NCBI GenBank assembly: GCA_963817035.1
Contig: CAWFMM010000004.1
Coordinates: 930,001-994,000 of the forward strand
DNA: 64,000 bases
Direction of reading: 5' to 3'
From: AC-49 sp963817035
GTDB lineage: Bacteria; Actinomycetota; Thermoleophilia; Solirubrobacterales; Solirubrobacteraceae
Shown piece after piece: positions 8,020-16,831 of the stretch. Position numbers and translations under genes: made by a program. Each line of letters starts with the position of its first letter. The stretch's first letter is position 1. The notes under the pieces are model-generated. The model was not told where the DNA came from. It searched no databases and saw only the letters and a program-made list of their open reading frames with translations.

Positions 8020-11000
8020 ATGCGCATCATCCGACCGGCGCCGCTGGGCCTCCTCGTTGGGCTCGTGGCCTGCGCGGTCACGAGCGCGCCGGCGGCGGCC
8101 AAGGGCCTGCCCAGCTACCACTCGCCCGGATACAAGGGCACGAGCAGGGCACCGAAGACAGTCGCGCCGCCGACCCCCAAGCCGATCGCGCTGGCCGCGG
8201 CGGGGCGCTTCCCGCACGTCATCGTCGACGCGGCGGGTACCGCCCACATCGTCTGGACGCAGGACGACCCCAACGGCCCGAGCGTCCTGCACTACTGCCG
8301 GATCAAGCGTGGCGAGACGGCGTGCGACAACCCGCCGGGCTCCCAGACGTTCATCCCCGACAAGCCCTACGGCGTCGGCGACGATCCGCGCTTCAACACC
8401 GACAACAACGGGCCGCAGGTTGTCGCCGTGGGCGATCAGGTCGTGATCATGACCCATCGCTACCCGACGGTCTTCCCCAAACCGGACAAGTCAGACGGTT
8501 CGAACACGACGCTGATCTGGGTCTCCGAGGACGGTGGCACCACATTCACCGGTCCCGGGTTGGTCGGTACCCAGGACATCAACGGCGGGCGCGCGGTCGA
8601 GTTCGGGGCTGACAACGACCCGACGATCGGCGTGCTGACCGACACGACCACCGGCGGCACCTACTTCCAGGCGATCCGCCCCGGCGCGTTCACGAGTGCC
8701 AAGGCCAACCTCGGCGACACCGGCCCCGATCAGGCCTACAGCGGCAGTCTCGCGCTTCTGGACGGCCGGCCCGTGGCCGCGTTCGCCGACCTCAAGGAAC
8801 AGACCTTCGTGCGCCAGTGGACTGGCACCCAGCCGATCACCGATCCCGGAACGTGGACGGCGCCCGTCCTCGTGCCCGGTGACGAGCCGCAGCTCGCCGG
8901 CGGCTCGGGCGGGCTGTTCCTGATGAACCGGCCGAAGTTCGGCACGCCGTATGTCGTGCGTCGACTCGGCGCCGGACTCGCCGCGGGCCCGGCGGCGACG
9001 ATCTCCACGAAGGCCGACCCCGGGGTGTTCCACGCGTTCAACGAGGATCCCTCGGGTCGCCTGCTCGCCACGTGGGAGGCTCGTTCGCAGAAGAACCCCG
9101 GCGTGCAGCTGCGCACGTCGACCGATGGGGCGAACTGGTCGACCGCGCGCCAGATCTTCGACGCCGCCGGGGCCGGCCAGCTCGGGATCGACGCCGCGGC
9201 CGACGGCGGTGGCTTCGCGGTCGCAAACCTCACCGGTGGCGTCAACGCCACGGGCGCGATCGCCGCCGTGGGCTTCGGCAAGCAGACGAAGAACGGCGCG
9301 GCCGGGCTCGGGTCGCTCTCGGGCGGCGGCGACCAGGGAGCGGTCAGCTCCTGCTCGAAGCTCGCTTTCGGGACGCTTCAGATCACCACCGACAACGGGT
9401 GTTTCCTGCACGGCACCGGCGCATCGGCCCGGGTCTCGGTCTCGACCGACGAGATCGACCTCAACGGTCTGCGGATCGTGCCCGACGCGGGTGTCTCGAT
9501 CGCCATGGACGCCCGCCAGCACACGCTCGACACCACCGGGTCGGTGCGCGTGCTGCTGACCGGCGGCGGCGTCACGGTCACGCTGTTCCATGGCGAGCTG
9601 CACCTGCGCCTGCCGACCGCCGGCGTCGGGACGACGCTGTTCAGCTTCGACCAGTCGGCCTTCGGCCTCGATCTCTTCGGCTTCGGCGCGAAGGGCAAGG
9701 TCGATGTGATCCTGACCGCCACCGGCGTGCGGATCCCGATCTCGCTTGCGCTGCCCCCGATCTTCGGCGACGTTCGCGGAGACGCGACGCTCGTTGCCGA
9801 CCGCGCCACCGGGCTGCACTTCGACACGCTGCACATCCACGTCGGCAACATCCTGCTCGGGCCGCTGCTGATCGATCACCTCGACGTCAGCTACTCGGGT
9901 GCCAGCGACACGTGGACGGGCGATGGCGCAGTCCAGTTCCCGCCGCCCGGAGCCGGTGGCGGCCTGGCGATCATGGACGTCGTCTTCACCAACGGCGCCT
10001 ACAAGCACGGCGGCTTCACGTACACGCCCCCACCGCCGGGGATCGTCATCGGCCCGTTCGTCTATCTCAACAGCATCGGCGGCGAGCTCGGGCTCGACCC
10101 GACCCACATCGGCGCCCACGCGACGATCGGCGCCGGGACCCCGGGCGTCGGCGGCGTCTCGCCGGTCAACGTGGTCGGCAACTTCGACATGACGTTCCCG
10201 AGCCGCGGCCCCGCCGACTTCAGGATGAGCGGCGCGGTGTCGTTCTTCGTCTTCCAGGTCGCCACCGGCTTCCTCGACTTCCAGACCGACGGTTACGCGA
10301 GCTTCGGCGGTGAGCTCGGCACCGACCTCGGCCCGTTGCACATCGCGGCCAAGGCAGACGGGTTCGTCGACGCGACAAACGGCAACTTCGGCGCCGACAT
10401 CAACGGAAACATCTGTGTGAACCTGGTCGCCGACACGCCGCTCGGGGAAGTCGACCTCGGCTGCGTCGGCCTCGACGCGGAGATCGCGGTCTCCAACGCG
10501 GGCTTCGCGGCCTGCGCCGGCTTCACGATCGCCGGGGTCCACGCGACCGGCGGGATCGACTACCCGTTCGCCGACTTCAGCCCGGTCCTGCTCGCGAACC
10601 CATTGTTGATGACCGGCTCGATCATCGATCACCTCGCGTTCCCGTGCCACGCGGGCAAGTACCACGTCCCGCCGCGGCCGCCGGTCTCGCGGGCGACCGC
10701 GATCGTGGCGCAGGCAGGAGGGACCTCGGTCTCGCTGCCGGGCGGTAACCCGAGCGAGACGCTCGTGCTCAAGGGCAACCGCGCGGCCCCTGACGTCACC
10801 GTCACCGGCCCGGGGGGTGCCCAGGTCGGCGGTGCCGGAGCCCAGGCGGGCTATGCGGTCACGCCCAAGGGCGGGACGACGACGTTCGTCGTGCTCCCGA
10901 AGCCCGCCGCCGGCACCTGGTCGGTGACGCCGGCCGCTGGCTCGGCGCCGATCGCCAGCGTCCTCGTCGGCGACGGCTACGTGCCGGCGACGGTGAAGGC

Positions 11001-11532
11001 GACCCTCGGCGGCAGCGGCCGAGCGCGCACGTTGCGCTACGCGATCAAGGACGCCACGGACGGTCAGAGCATCCAGTTCGCCGAGACAGGCGCGTTCGGG
11101 ACGCACGTCCTCGGCGTCGCCAAGGGAACGAGCGGCACGCTGCGCTTCGCCCCGGCCGACGCCAAGGGCGGTCGCCGCACGATCCTCGCCCTGATCCGCC
11201 ACGACGGCGTCGTCACCGACACGCACACGATCGGCACCTACATCGCGCCCGGCCCGGCGCGTCCGGGACGCCCGGCGACCGTCAACGCGTCGATCGGCGG
11301 CCGGGCACTGACCGTGACTTGGGGCCCGGCCCCCCACGCATCCGGCTATGCGGTCCGCGTCCGCGGCTCGCACGGCCGCTCAGAGCTGCACATCCTCGGA
11401 CCGCGCGCGCGGCGTCTGCGGGTCGCTGGGCTGCAGTCTGGTGAGACGGCCACGGCGAGCGTGGCTGGCGTCACCGCTACCGGCGTGAGCGGTCCCGCGG
11501 CACGTACGACCGCCCGCGGTCATGCGCGGTAG
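8020..11532 (+). CDS. Large exported protein with Asp-box-like and fibronectin-III-like regions (paralogue of 26287-29760)
   Basis: 1170 residues. A signal peptide is followed by the mature motif PSYHSPGYKGT. The N-terminal third has sialidase-like Asp-box sequences (SEDGGTTFTGPG, STDGANWSTARQI) and probably forms a propeller. The middle part is a beta-rich repeat region (LNGLRIVPDAGVSIAMDARQ, FGDVRGDATLVADRATGLHF) with four cysteines, which may form a long beta-solenoid or lipid-transfer-like structure. The C-terminus resembles fibronectin type III (ALTVTWGPAPHASGYAVRVR). The ATG follows GGGGAAGGA by about 10 nt, 26 nt after the propeller gene, so the two may be co-transcribed. It aligns over its whole length with 26287-29760, including the post-signal motif and the repeat region. 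The function is unknown. Confidence 0.82.
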   Translation: MRIIRPAPLGLLVGLVACAVTSAPAAAKGLPSYHSPGYKGTSRAPKTVAPPTPKPIALAAAGRFPHVIVDAAGTAHIVWTQDDPNGPSVLHYCRIKRGETACDNPPGSQTFIPDKPYGVGDDPRFNTDNNGPQVVAVGDQVVIMTHRYPTVFPKPDKSDGSNTTLIWVSEDGGTTFTGPGLVGTQDINGGRAVEFGADNDPTIGVLTDTTTGGTYFQAIRPGAFTSAKANLGDTGPDQAYSGSLALLDGRPVAAFADLKEQTFVRQWTGTQPITDPGTWTAPVLVPGDEPQLAGGSGGLFLMNRPKFGTPYVVRRLGAGLAAGPAATISTKADPGVFHAFNEDPSGRLLATWEARSQKNPGVQLRTSTDGANWSTARQIFDAAGAGQLGIDAAADGGGFAVANLTGGVNATGAIAAVGFGKQTKNGAAGLGSLSGGGDQGAVSSCSKLAFGTLQITTDNGCFLHGTGASARVSVSTDEIDLNGLRIVPDAGVSIAMDARQHTLDTTGSVRVLLTGGGVTVTLFHGELHLRLPTAGVGTTLFSFDQSAFGLDLFGFGAKGKVDVILTATGVRIPISLALPPIFGDVRGDATLVADRATGLHFDTLHIHVGNILLGPLLIDHLDVSYSGASDTWTGDGAVQFPPPGAGGGLAIMDVVFTNGAYKHGGFTYTPPPPGIVIGPFVYLNSIGGELGLDPTHIGAHATIGAGTPGVGGVSPVNVVGNFDMTFPSRGPADFRMSGAVSFFVFQVATGFLDFQTDGYASFGGELGTDLGPLHIAAKADGFVDATNGNFGADINGNICVNLVADTPLGEVDLGCVGLDAEIAVSNAGFAACAGFTIAGVHATGGIDYPFADFSPVLLANPLLMTGSIIDHLAFPCHAGKYHVPPRPPVSRATAIVAQAGGTSVSLPGGNPSETLVLKGNRAAPDVTVTGPGGAQVGGAGAQAGYAVTPKGGTTTFVVLPKPAAGTWSVTPAAGSAPIASVLVGDGYVPATVKATLGGSGRARTLRYAIKDATDGQSIQFAETGAFGTHVLGVAKGTSGTLRFAPADAKGGRRTILALIRHDGVVTDTHTIGTYIAPGPARPGRPATVNASIGGRALTVTWGPAPHASGYAVRVRGSHGRSELHILGPRARRLRVAGLQSGETATASVAGVTATGVSGPAARTTARGHAR

Positions 11533-11542
11533 GCGCGTGCCG

Positions 11543-12454
11543 ATGACGAAGCCCTCCTGGCCCCACGGACGAAACATCGATGTCGGCGACGGTCTGCACC
11601 TGAACACCGTCGAGGTGGGCAGCGGGCCGCTCGTCGTTCTCTGCCACGGCTTTCCCGAGCTCGGATACTCGTGGCGCCACCAGCTCGCCCCGCTCGTGCA
11701 GGCCGGTTACCGCGTCGCGATCCCCGACATGCTCGGCTTCGGCCAAAGCTCCCGACCGCAGGAGATCACCGCCTACGACGCCGAGAACACGAACCGGCGT
11801 CTGCTGGCGCTCGTCGATGCGCTCGGTGAATCCGAAGCGATGTTCGTCGGCCACGACTGGGGCTCGGGCGCGGTCTGGCATCTCGCGCGCGCCGAGCCCG
11901 AGCGCGTGACCGCGGTCGTCGGCATGAGCGTCCCGTTCGCCCCGCCCGCGCCGGCGCCGCCGACCGAGATCTTCCGCCGGCGGATCGGCGAGGATTTCTA
12001 CATCGTCTGGTTTCAGCAGCCCGGCCCGGCCGAGGCGGCGCTGAGCGCCGACGTGCGGCGCACGATCACCACGCAGAAGGTCTGGACGGCGGCATGGGCG
12101 GCGGCGAAGGAGGAGACGCGGCTCGCGCCGTGGCTCGACGAAACCGACCTCGCCGTCTACGTCGACGCGTTCACCAGGACCGGCTTCTCGGGTGGTCTCA
12201 ACTACTACCGCAACATCGACCGCAATTGGGAGATCGCCAGCGCGCTCGGCGACCGAAAGGTCGAGGTTCCGGCGATGTTCCTGACCGGCAGCCGCGACCC
12301 GGTCGCCCGCTTCATGCCACCCGACAAGATGCGCGAGTGGGTGCCCGACCTGCGCGCCGAGGTCGTGATCGAAGGGGCCGGGCACTGGGTCCAGCAGCAA
12401 TCCCCCGACGAGGTCAATGCGGCGCTGCTCGAGTTCCTCGCCTCGGTTCAGTGA
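11543..12454 (+). CDS. Alpha/beta hydrolase, epoxide hydrolase-like
   Basis: 303 residues. Family motifs are in order: the oxyanion motif HGFPE (residues 35-39), the nucleophile elbow VGHDWGSGAVWHLAR with Asp at about residue 105, and a lid with aromatic residues (GFSGGLNYYRNIDRNW) that would hold the ring-opening Tyr pair. The charge-relay Asp lies in FLTGSRDPVA and the catalytic His in EGAGHWVQQQ (about residue 281). An Asp rather than Ser nucleophile with the HGFPE motif fits soluble epoxide hydrolases; haloalkane dehalogenases are the nearest alternative. An earlier ATG at 11522 would add seven residues and overlap the previous gene by 11 nt. The 3' end overlaps the convergent FG-GAP gene by 7 nt. 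Confidence 0.88.
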   Translation: MTKPSWPHGRNIDVGDGLHLNTVEVGSGPLVVLCHGFPELGYSWRHQLAPLVQAGYRVAIPDMLGFGQSSRPQEITAYDAENTNRRLLALVDALGESEAMFVGHDWGSGAVWHLARAEPERVTAVVGMSVPFAPPAPAPPTEIFRRRIGEDFYIVWFQQPGPAEAALSADVRRTITTQKVWTAAWAAAKEETRLAPWLDETDLAVYVDAFTRTGFSGGLNYYRNIDRNWEIASALGDRKVEVPAMFLTGSRDPVARFMPPDKMREWVPDLRAEVVIEGAGHWVQQQSPDEVNAALLEFLASVQ

Positions 12455-14079
12455 CGGCGCTTGACGAGCGTCACGTAGCGGCGAACGGTCTGCGGCGCGT
12501 GGCCCTTGGGGCGCAGCGTGATCTCGACCGCGGCGCGGATCTTGCCCTTGGTCGCGAGCGCCGTGCGCGCCGTGGCGGTCAGCTTGAGCTTCACCACCGG
12601 CCGCTTGTGCGCCGACGCGCGCAGGGCGTAGGACGCCTTGGCGAAGACCGGTGGCGCGGGCCCGATGGTCGAGCTCACGCGGGTCGTCTGGGACTTCGTG
12701 GCGAGCGTCTGCTGGAGGCCGATCTTGCCCGACAGCGCGACCCCGACCGGCGTCAGCGGGATGGTGACCTGCGCGTTGGCGTCCGGGGTCAGCGTCGCCG
12801 GGACGCCGCCGAGGACGTTGCCGAGCCCCTTCTGGCCGGAGATCGTCTCGAGCAGTTCGAGCGTCTTGGTCGACGGGCCGGTCGGCGCGATCTTCAGGTA
12901 GGAGAACGCGAGGTCGGGCTTCGCGTCGCCGTTGAGATCCGTGGCGATCAGGCCGCCGTCGGGGTTGAACGCCGCGTCGCCGTAGTCGGTCGCCGGGCCG
13001 AGGTGGCCGGCGCCGTCGCCGAGCAGCACTGAGATTCGCCCGAGCGTGTAGTCCGCGCCGGGGCGCAGACACGCGACGACGACGTCCTGGTGGCCGTCGC
13101 CGTCGATGTCGAGGACCTTGATCGTGTTGGGCCCGACGCCGATCGGCCCGTAGGCGACCGAGGGCTGGAACGTCCCGTCGCCGTTGCCGAGCAGGACCGC
13201 GATGTTGTTCTGGGTGAAGTTGGCGGCGACCGCGTCGGCCTTGCCGTCGCCGTTGAGGTCGCCGGCCGCGGCGGTCGTCGCGTAGGAGGTGTCCGGGGGG
13301 ACAGGGGTGATCGGGGCGGCGGTGAACGTCGCCGCGTTGTCGCCGCTGCCGAGCAGCGCGGTCACGCCCGAGGGCTTCGTGCCCGTGCCGATCGGATAGG
13401 CGATCGCCAGCACGTCGAGATGGCCGTCACCGTTGAAGTCGGCCAGCGCGGGTTCGCCGACGTAGCCGACCTGATTGGCGGCGGTTGGGGACGGACCGTG
13501 GTTCGTGGGCGTGGCGAACGCGCCACCGCCGGTGCCGAGCGCGACGATCGGGCCGCCTCGGAGCGAGATCAGGTCGGCGATCCCGTCGCCGTTGACGTCG
13601 GCGATCTTGAAGCCGAGGGCAGAGAACGGGTTGGCGATCGTCGACAGTGCGGTCAGGCCGCCGGCGCCGTCGCCGCGGAAGGTCTGGATCTGGCCGCTGT
13701 TGGGCGAGTTCGTGAGGTCGGTGATGCCATCTACGACGACGTCGGCCTTGCCGTCACCGTCGACGTCGCCGATCGTCAGGTCGTCGGGGAACGCCGCGGT
13801 GAGCACGGTCTTGGCCGGGAGGAAGCCGCCGTGGCCGTCGTTGATGAGGATCCGCAGCTCGTCGGCCATCTTGTACTCGGATGACGTTTCGACGATGTCC
13901 GGGTGTCCGTCGCCGTTGAGATCGCCGCTGGCGATGTCGCCGATGATCAGGTTCGAGCCGTTGCCCATCGGGCCGATCGAGGCCTGGAGCGGCGGGCCGA
14001 AGTTCGGGGCGGCGAGGGCGGGGGCGGCGACCGTGAGTACGGCGGTCGCGACGGCGGCTGACACCAGTTGACGGAGCAT
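12448..14079 (-). CDS. Exported FG-GAP/VCBS repeat protein (seven repeats)
   Basis: 543 residues from the ATG at 14079, which gives a signal peptide at once (MLRQLVSAAVATAVLTVAAP). Seven calcium-loop repeats of the form D-x-NGDGxxD can be counted: SGDLNGDGHPDIV, IGDVDGDGKADVV, IADVNGDGIADLI, LADFNGDGHLDVL, AGDLNGDGKADAV, VLDIDGDGHQDVV and ATDLNGDAKPDLA. Seven such blades make a complete integrin-alpha-type propeller, the last loop being slightly degenerate (NGDAKPD). A C-terminal beta domain with a basic tail (VRRYVTLVKRRH) follows. Such proteins are exported and bind Ca2+, and usually act in adhesion or carbohydrate binding. A longer reading from 14202 adds 41 residues before the signal and is unlikely. 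Confidence 0.88.
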   Translation of the reverse strand: MLRQLVSAAVATAVLTVAAPALAAPNFGPPLQASIGPMGNGSNLIIGDIASGDLNGDGHPDIVETSSEYKMADELRILINDGHGGFLPAKTVLTAAFPDDLTIGDVDGDGKADVVVDGITDLTNSPNSGQIQTFRGDGAGGLTALSTIANPFSALGFKIADVNGDGIADLISLRGGPIVALGTGGGAFATPTNHGPSPTAANQVGYVGEPALADFNGDGHLDVLAIAYPIGTGTKPSGVTALLGSGDNAATFTAAPITPVPPDTSYATTAAAGDLNGDGKADAVAANFTQNNIAVLLGNGDGTFQPSVAYGPIGVGPNTIKVLDIDGDGHQDVVVACLRPGADYTLGRISVLLGDGAGHLGPATDYGDAAFNPDGGLIATDLNGDAKPDLAFSYLKIAPTGPSTKTLELLETISGQKGLGNVLGGVPATLTPDANAQVTIPLTPVGVALSGKIGLQQTLATKSQTTRVSSTIGPAPPVFAKASYALRASAHKRPVVKLKLTATARTALATKGKIRAAVEITLRPKGHAPQTVRRYVTLVKRRH

Positions 14080-14275
14080 CGGCGCAGGGTACTCCCGGCG
14101 CAGGCGTGGCGTGACCAGCGGGGGAGAAGGAGATCCAGGGGTGCTTGCCTCCGTGTCGACGCGGCTGTCGATGTGCTCCTGCGCATGACTCCCGACGCTC
14201 AAGCCTCTGGCCCGTGCCGCCGAAAACAGGGGTATCCGCCGCCGCCGTTTCCCACCTCGTCCCGTCTGGGTCGCG

Positions 14276-16261
14276 TTGGCGATCCTCGCCGTCTGGGTCG
14301 TCGCCTTCGAGCTCTCCGCAATCGTGCCGTCGCATCCTGGAGCAACGACGGTGTTCGGCGACTGGGCCGGCGACGCAGTGCAGTTCGCCTCCGCCGTGCT
14401 GTGCGCTGCGGCGGCCGTTCGTATGCGTGGCCGCGCGCGCGTGGCGTGGGGGCTGATCGCCGCTGGGATCCTCGTCTGGACGCTCGGCGACCTCTACTGG
14501 AACGTGCTCGCGCGACAGAGCGCCGATCCGCCGATCCCGTCGCTCGCCGACGTCGGCTATCTCCTCTTCGCGCCGCTCGTCTTCTTCGGTCTGATCGTCC
14601 TGCTGCGCTCGCAGGTCGCCAAGGTGCCGCCCACCGTGATGGTCGACGGCATCACCGTCGGCCTCGCCGCGGCAACCGTCAGCACCGCGTACGTGCTTGT
14701 GCCGGTCGCCAACCACGCGAGCGGCGGAACGCTCGCGGTCGCGACGAACCTCGCCTATCCGGTCACCGACCTTGCCCTCCTCGCCGTGATCCTCGCTGCG
14801 ATCGCCCTGCGTGGATGGCGCCTGGACATGACCTGGGGACTTCTCGCCGCGGGCACGGTGGCGTTCTTCGTCGCTGACAGTGTCTACGTGGTCACCAGCG
14901 CCAACGGCACCTACGCCGATTCGACGATCTTCAACGTCGGCTGGAGCGGCTCGACCGTCCTCTTCGCCGTCGCAGCGTGGAGTCGAACCGAGCGCCCCGC
15001 GCCCGCCGAGCGCGTGACGAGCATCTGGGAGGTCGTCGTGCCGTTGGTGTTCGCGCTGATCGCGGTGCTCGTCGCGCTGCTCCAGCCGCCCGACGCTGGT
15101 CACGCGCTGACGCTGATCTTCGCCGTCGCGTGCATCCTCGCCGTCATGGCCCGCCTGACGATGACCTTCCACGAGAATCTCGCGATGCTCGCCGCGACCC
15201 GCGTCGAGGCGGTCACCGACGCCCTGACCGGGATCGGCAACCGCCGGGCGTTGTGGGACGACCTCGAGTCCGGTCTGGGATCGGCCCACGACGGCGCTCC
15301 GCTCGTCCTCGCGCTGTACGACCTCGACGGCTTCAAGTACTACAACGACAGCTTCGGCCACGAGGCCGGCGACGCGCTGCTGACCCGTCTCGGGAACAGC
15401 GTCAGCCAGTCCGTCGGCGATCGCGGCCGCGCTTACCGCGTCGGCGGCGATGAGTTCTGCGTGCTGATCTCGCCCGGAGCCGAGGTCGCGCAGACGATCG
15501 TCGAAGCGGCGGCCGATGCGCTCGGCGAGCGGGGCGAGGGCTTCGAGATCGGCTGCTCGTTCGGCGTCGTCGTCCTGCCGCGCGAGGCTGACGACCCGGT
15601 CAGCGCGCTGCGCGTCGCCGACCAGCGCATGTACGCCGCCAAGCACGGCGGGCGTGCGTCGGCGGGTCACCAGAGCAAGGACGTGCTGCTACGGGCCTTG
15701 AGCGAACGCGACGCCGACCTCGGTTCGCACCTGCTCGACGTCGCGTCGCTGGCCGAGTCGGTGGCCGGCCGCCTGGATCTCGACCCGGTCGAGGTCGACC
15801 AGGTCCGCATCGCCGCGGAACTCCACGACATCGGCAAGGTCGCGATCCCGGACCGGATTCTCCACAAGCCGGGGGCGCTCGACGACGAGGAGTGGGGATT
15901 CATCCGCGAGCACACGGTGATCGGCGAGCGGATCATCGCCGCCGCCCCGTCGCTCACCCGTGTCGCCGCGATGGTCCGTTCGAGCCACGAGCGCGTCGAT
16001 GGCCGGGGCTATCCCGACGGCCTCTCGGGCAACGACATCCCTCTCGGTGCGCGGATCGTGGCGATCTGTGACGCCTTCGACGCGATGGTCACCGCGCGGC
16101 CCTACAAGGCGGCGATGAACTCGGCCGACGCTCTGGCCGAGCTCGACCGCTGCGCGGGCAAGCAGTTCGACGCCGCCGTCGTCCACGCGTTTCGCGAAGT
16201 CTGGGCGGACCGCTCGCACCCGGCCGAGCTCGAGCTCGAGCGCCAGACCCTGCTGAGCTGA
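14276..16261 (+). CDS. Membrane-bound GGDEF / HD-GYP c-di-GMP turnover protein
   Basis: 661 residues as drawn. The N-terminal 300 residues hold about eight membrane helices, a probable sensor. A GGDEF cyclase domain follows (DALTGIGNRRAL, YDLDGFKYYNDSFGHEAGDA, intact GGDEF at 390-394). The inhibitory RxxD site is not kept: the equivalent position reads SVGD. An HD-GYP phosphodiesterase completes the protein (AELHDIGK with HD at 517-518, HERVDGRGYP near 571-580). Both active sites look complete, so it could make and break c-di-GMP. The start is uncertain: no ATG or GTG is available in frame, and TTG at 14276 removes the basic segment RRRRFPPRPVW that should precede the first helix. A strong AAGGAG site and GTG lie at 14127-14143 in the same frame but meet TGA at 14186-14188. 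The 5' end may carry a frame error or use an unusual start. Confidence 0.85.
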   Translation: MAILAVWVVAFELSAIVPSHPGATTVFGDWAGDAVQFASAVLCAAAAVRMRGRARVAWGLIAAGILVWTLGDLYWNVLARQSADPPIPSLADVGYLLFAPLVFFGLIVLLRSQVAKVPPTVMVDGITVGLAAATVSTAYVLVPVANHASGGTLAVATNLAYPVTDLALLAVILAAIALRGWRLDMTWGLLAAGTVAFFVADSVYVVTSANGTYADSTIFNVGWSGSTVLFAVAAWSRTERPAPAERVTSIWEVVVPLVFALIAVLVALLQPPDAGHALTLIFAVACILAVMARLTMTFHENLAMLAATRVEAVTDALTGIGNRRALWDDLESGLGSAHDGAPLVLALYDLDGFKYYNDSFGHEAGDALLTRLGNSVSQSVGDRGRAYRVGGDEFCVLISPGAEVAQTIVEAAADALGERGEGFEIGCSFGVVVLPREADDPVSALRVADQRMYAAKHGGRASAGHQSKDVLLRALSERDADLGSHLLDVASLAESVAGRLDLDPVEVDQVRIAAELHDIGKVAIPDRILHKPGALDDEEWGFIREHTVIGERIIAAAPSLTRVAAMVRSSHERVDGRGYPDGLSGNDIPLGARIVAICDAFDAMVTARPYKAAMNSADALAELDRCAGKQFDAAVVHAFREVWADRSHPAELELERQTLLS

Positions 16262-16278
16262 GCGTCGCGCGCGACGCT
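16261..16278. terminator. Perfect 18-nt palindrome between convergent genes
   Basis: AGCGTCGCG followed directly by CGCGACGCT, beginning at the last base of the GGDEF/HD-GYP stop codon and 36 nt before the convergent PPOX stop. It could fold in RNA from either strand, although with no spare loop and no T-run. It may be a weak bidirectional terminator. Confidence 0.3.
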
Positions 16279-16313
16279 GGCCCAGCGGGTGCTGCCCGAG
16301 ACCGTGCCCTGAC

Positions 16314-16748
16314 CTACGTCTCCATCGAAAACACCTTGCCGCTGGCGAACCCGTGGACCGACTCGACGTCGACGATCACCGCGACGCCCTTGCGCTCCGG
16401 GTCCCGCGCGCGCTCGGCTTCGATCATCGCCGCGTAGACCTTGTCGTTGGCCGCCGGGTCGACGCGCGCGCGCCCGCGGAATGACAGGTACAGCGGCCCG
16501 GGGCCGTCGGTCTCGTGGAAGAGCAGGGAGACCTGCGGGCGGTCGGCGATCGCGGCGACGATGCCGTCGTCGAGCTTGCGCGCCCAGAACGCGAGCTGGG
16601 TCGTGCTGTGCACCTGGGTGCTGCCGCGGAACGTGACGACCGGGTAGTCGTCGTCGTCGACGTAGCCGATCGCGATCGCGTGGCCGCGCTCGAGGGCGCC
16701 GTCGACGCCCGCCGCGATCTCGCCCGTCAGGTCCATTGCATCTGCCAT
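16314..16748 (-). CDS. Pyridoxamine 5'-phosphate oxidase-like (PPOX) flavin/F420-binding protein
   Basis: 144 residues with the split-barrel pattern of PPOX proteins: AIAIGYVDDDDYPVVTFRGS, LAFWARKLDDGIVAAIADRP, QVSLLFHETDGPGPLYLSFR and GRARVDPAANDKVYAAM. In actinobacteria such small proteins bind FMN or F420 and reduce small molecules, or act as general stress flavoproteins. The cofactor cannot be decided here. The ATG is preceded by GAGGAG at a good distance. It is divergent from the YbhN-like gene with about 80 nt between starts. Confidence 0.8.
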   Translation of the reverse strand: MADAMDLTGEIAAGVDGALERGHAIAIGYVDDDDYPVVTFRGSTQVHSTTQLAFWARKLDDGIVAAIADRPQVSLLFHETDGPGPLYLSFRGRARVDPAANDKVYAAMIEAERARDPERKGVAVIVDVESVHGFASGKVFSMET

Positions 16749-16831
16749 GAAGTTCTCCTCAAAATAGTCTGCTGGTCAGTGCATCCTCGCATGTGCGACG
16801 CGGGAGATCGGCGTTGGTAGCGTGCTTCGGC

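Noticed and set aside
14080..14275. Possible c-di-GMP riboswitch before the GGDEF/HD-GYP gene
   Set aside because: The conserved core of the known GEMM-type elements could not be found; only a ribosome site and frame problems are visible.
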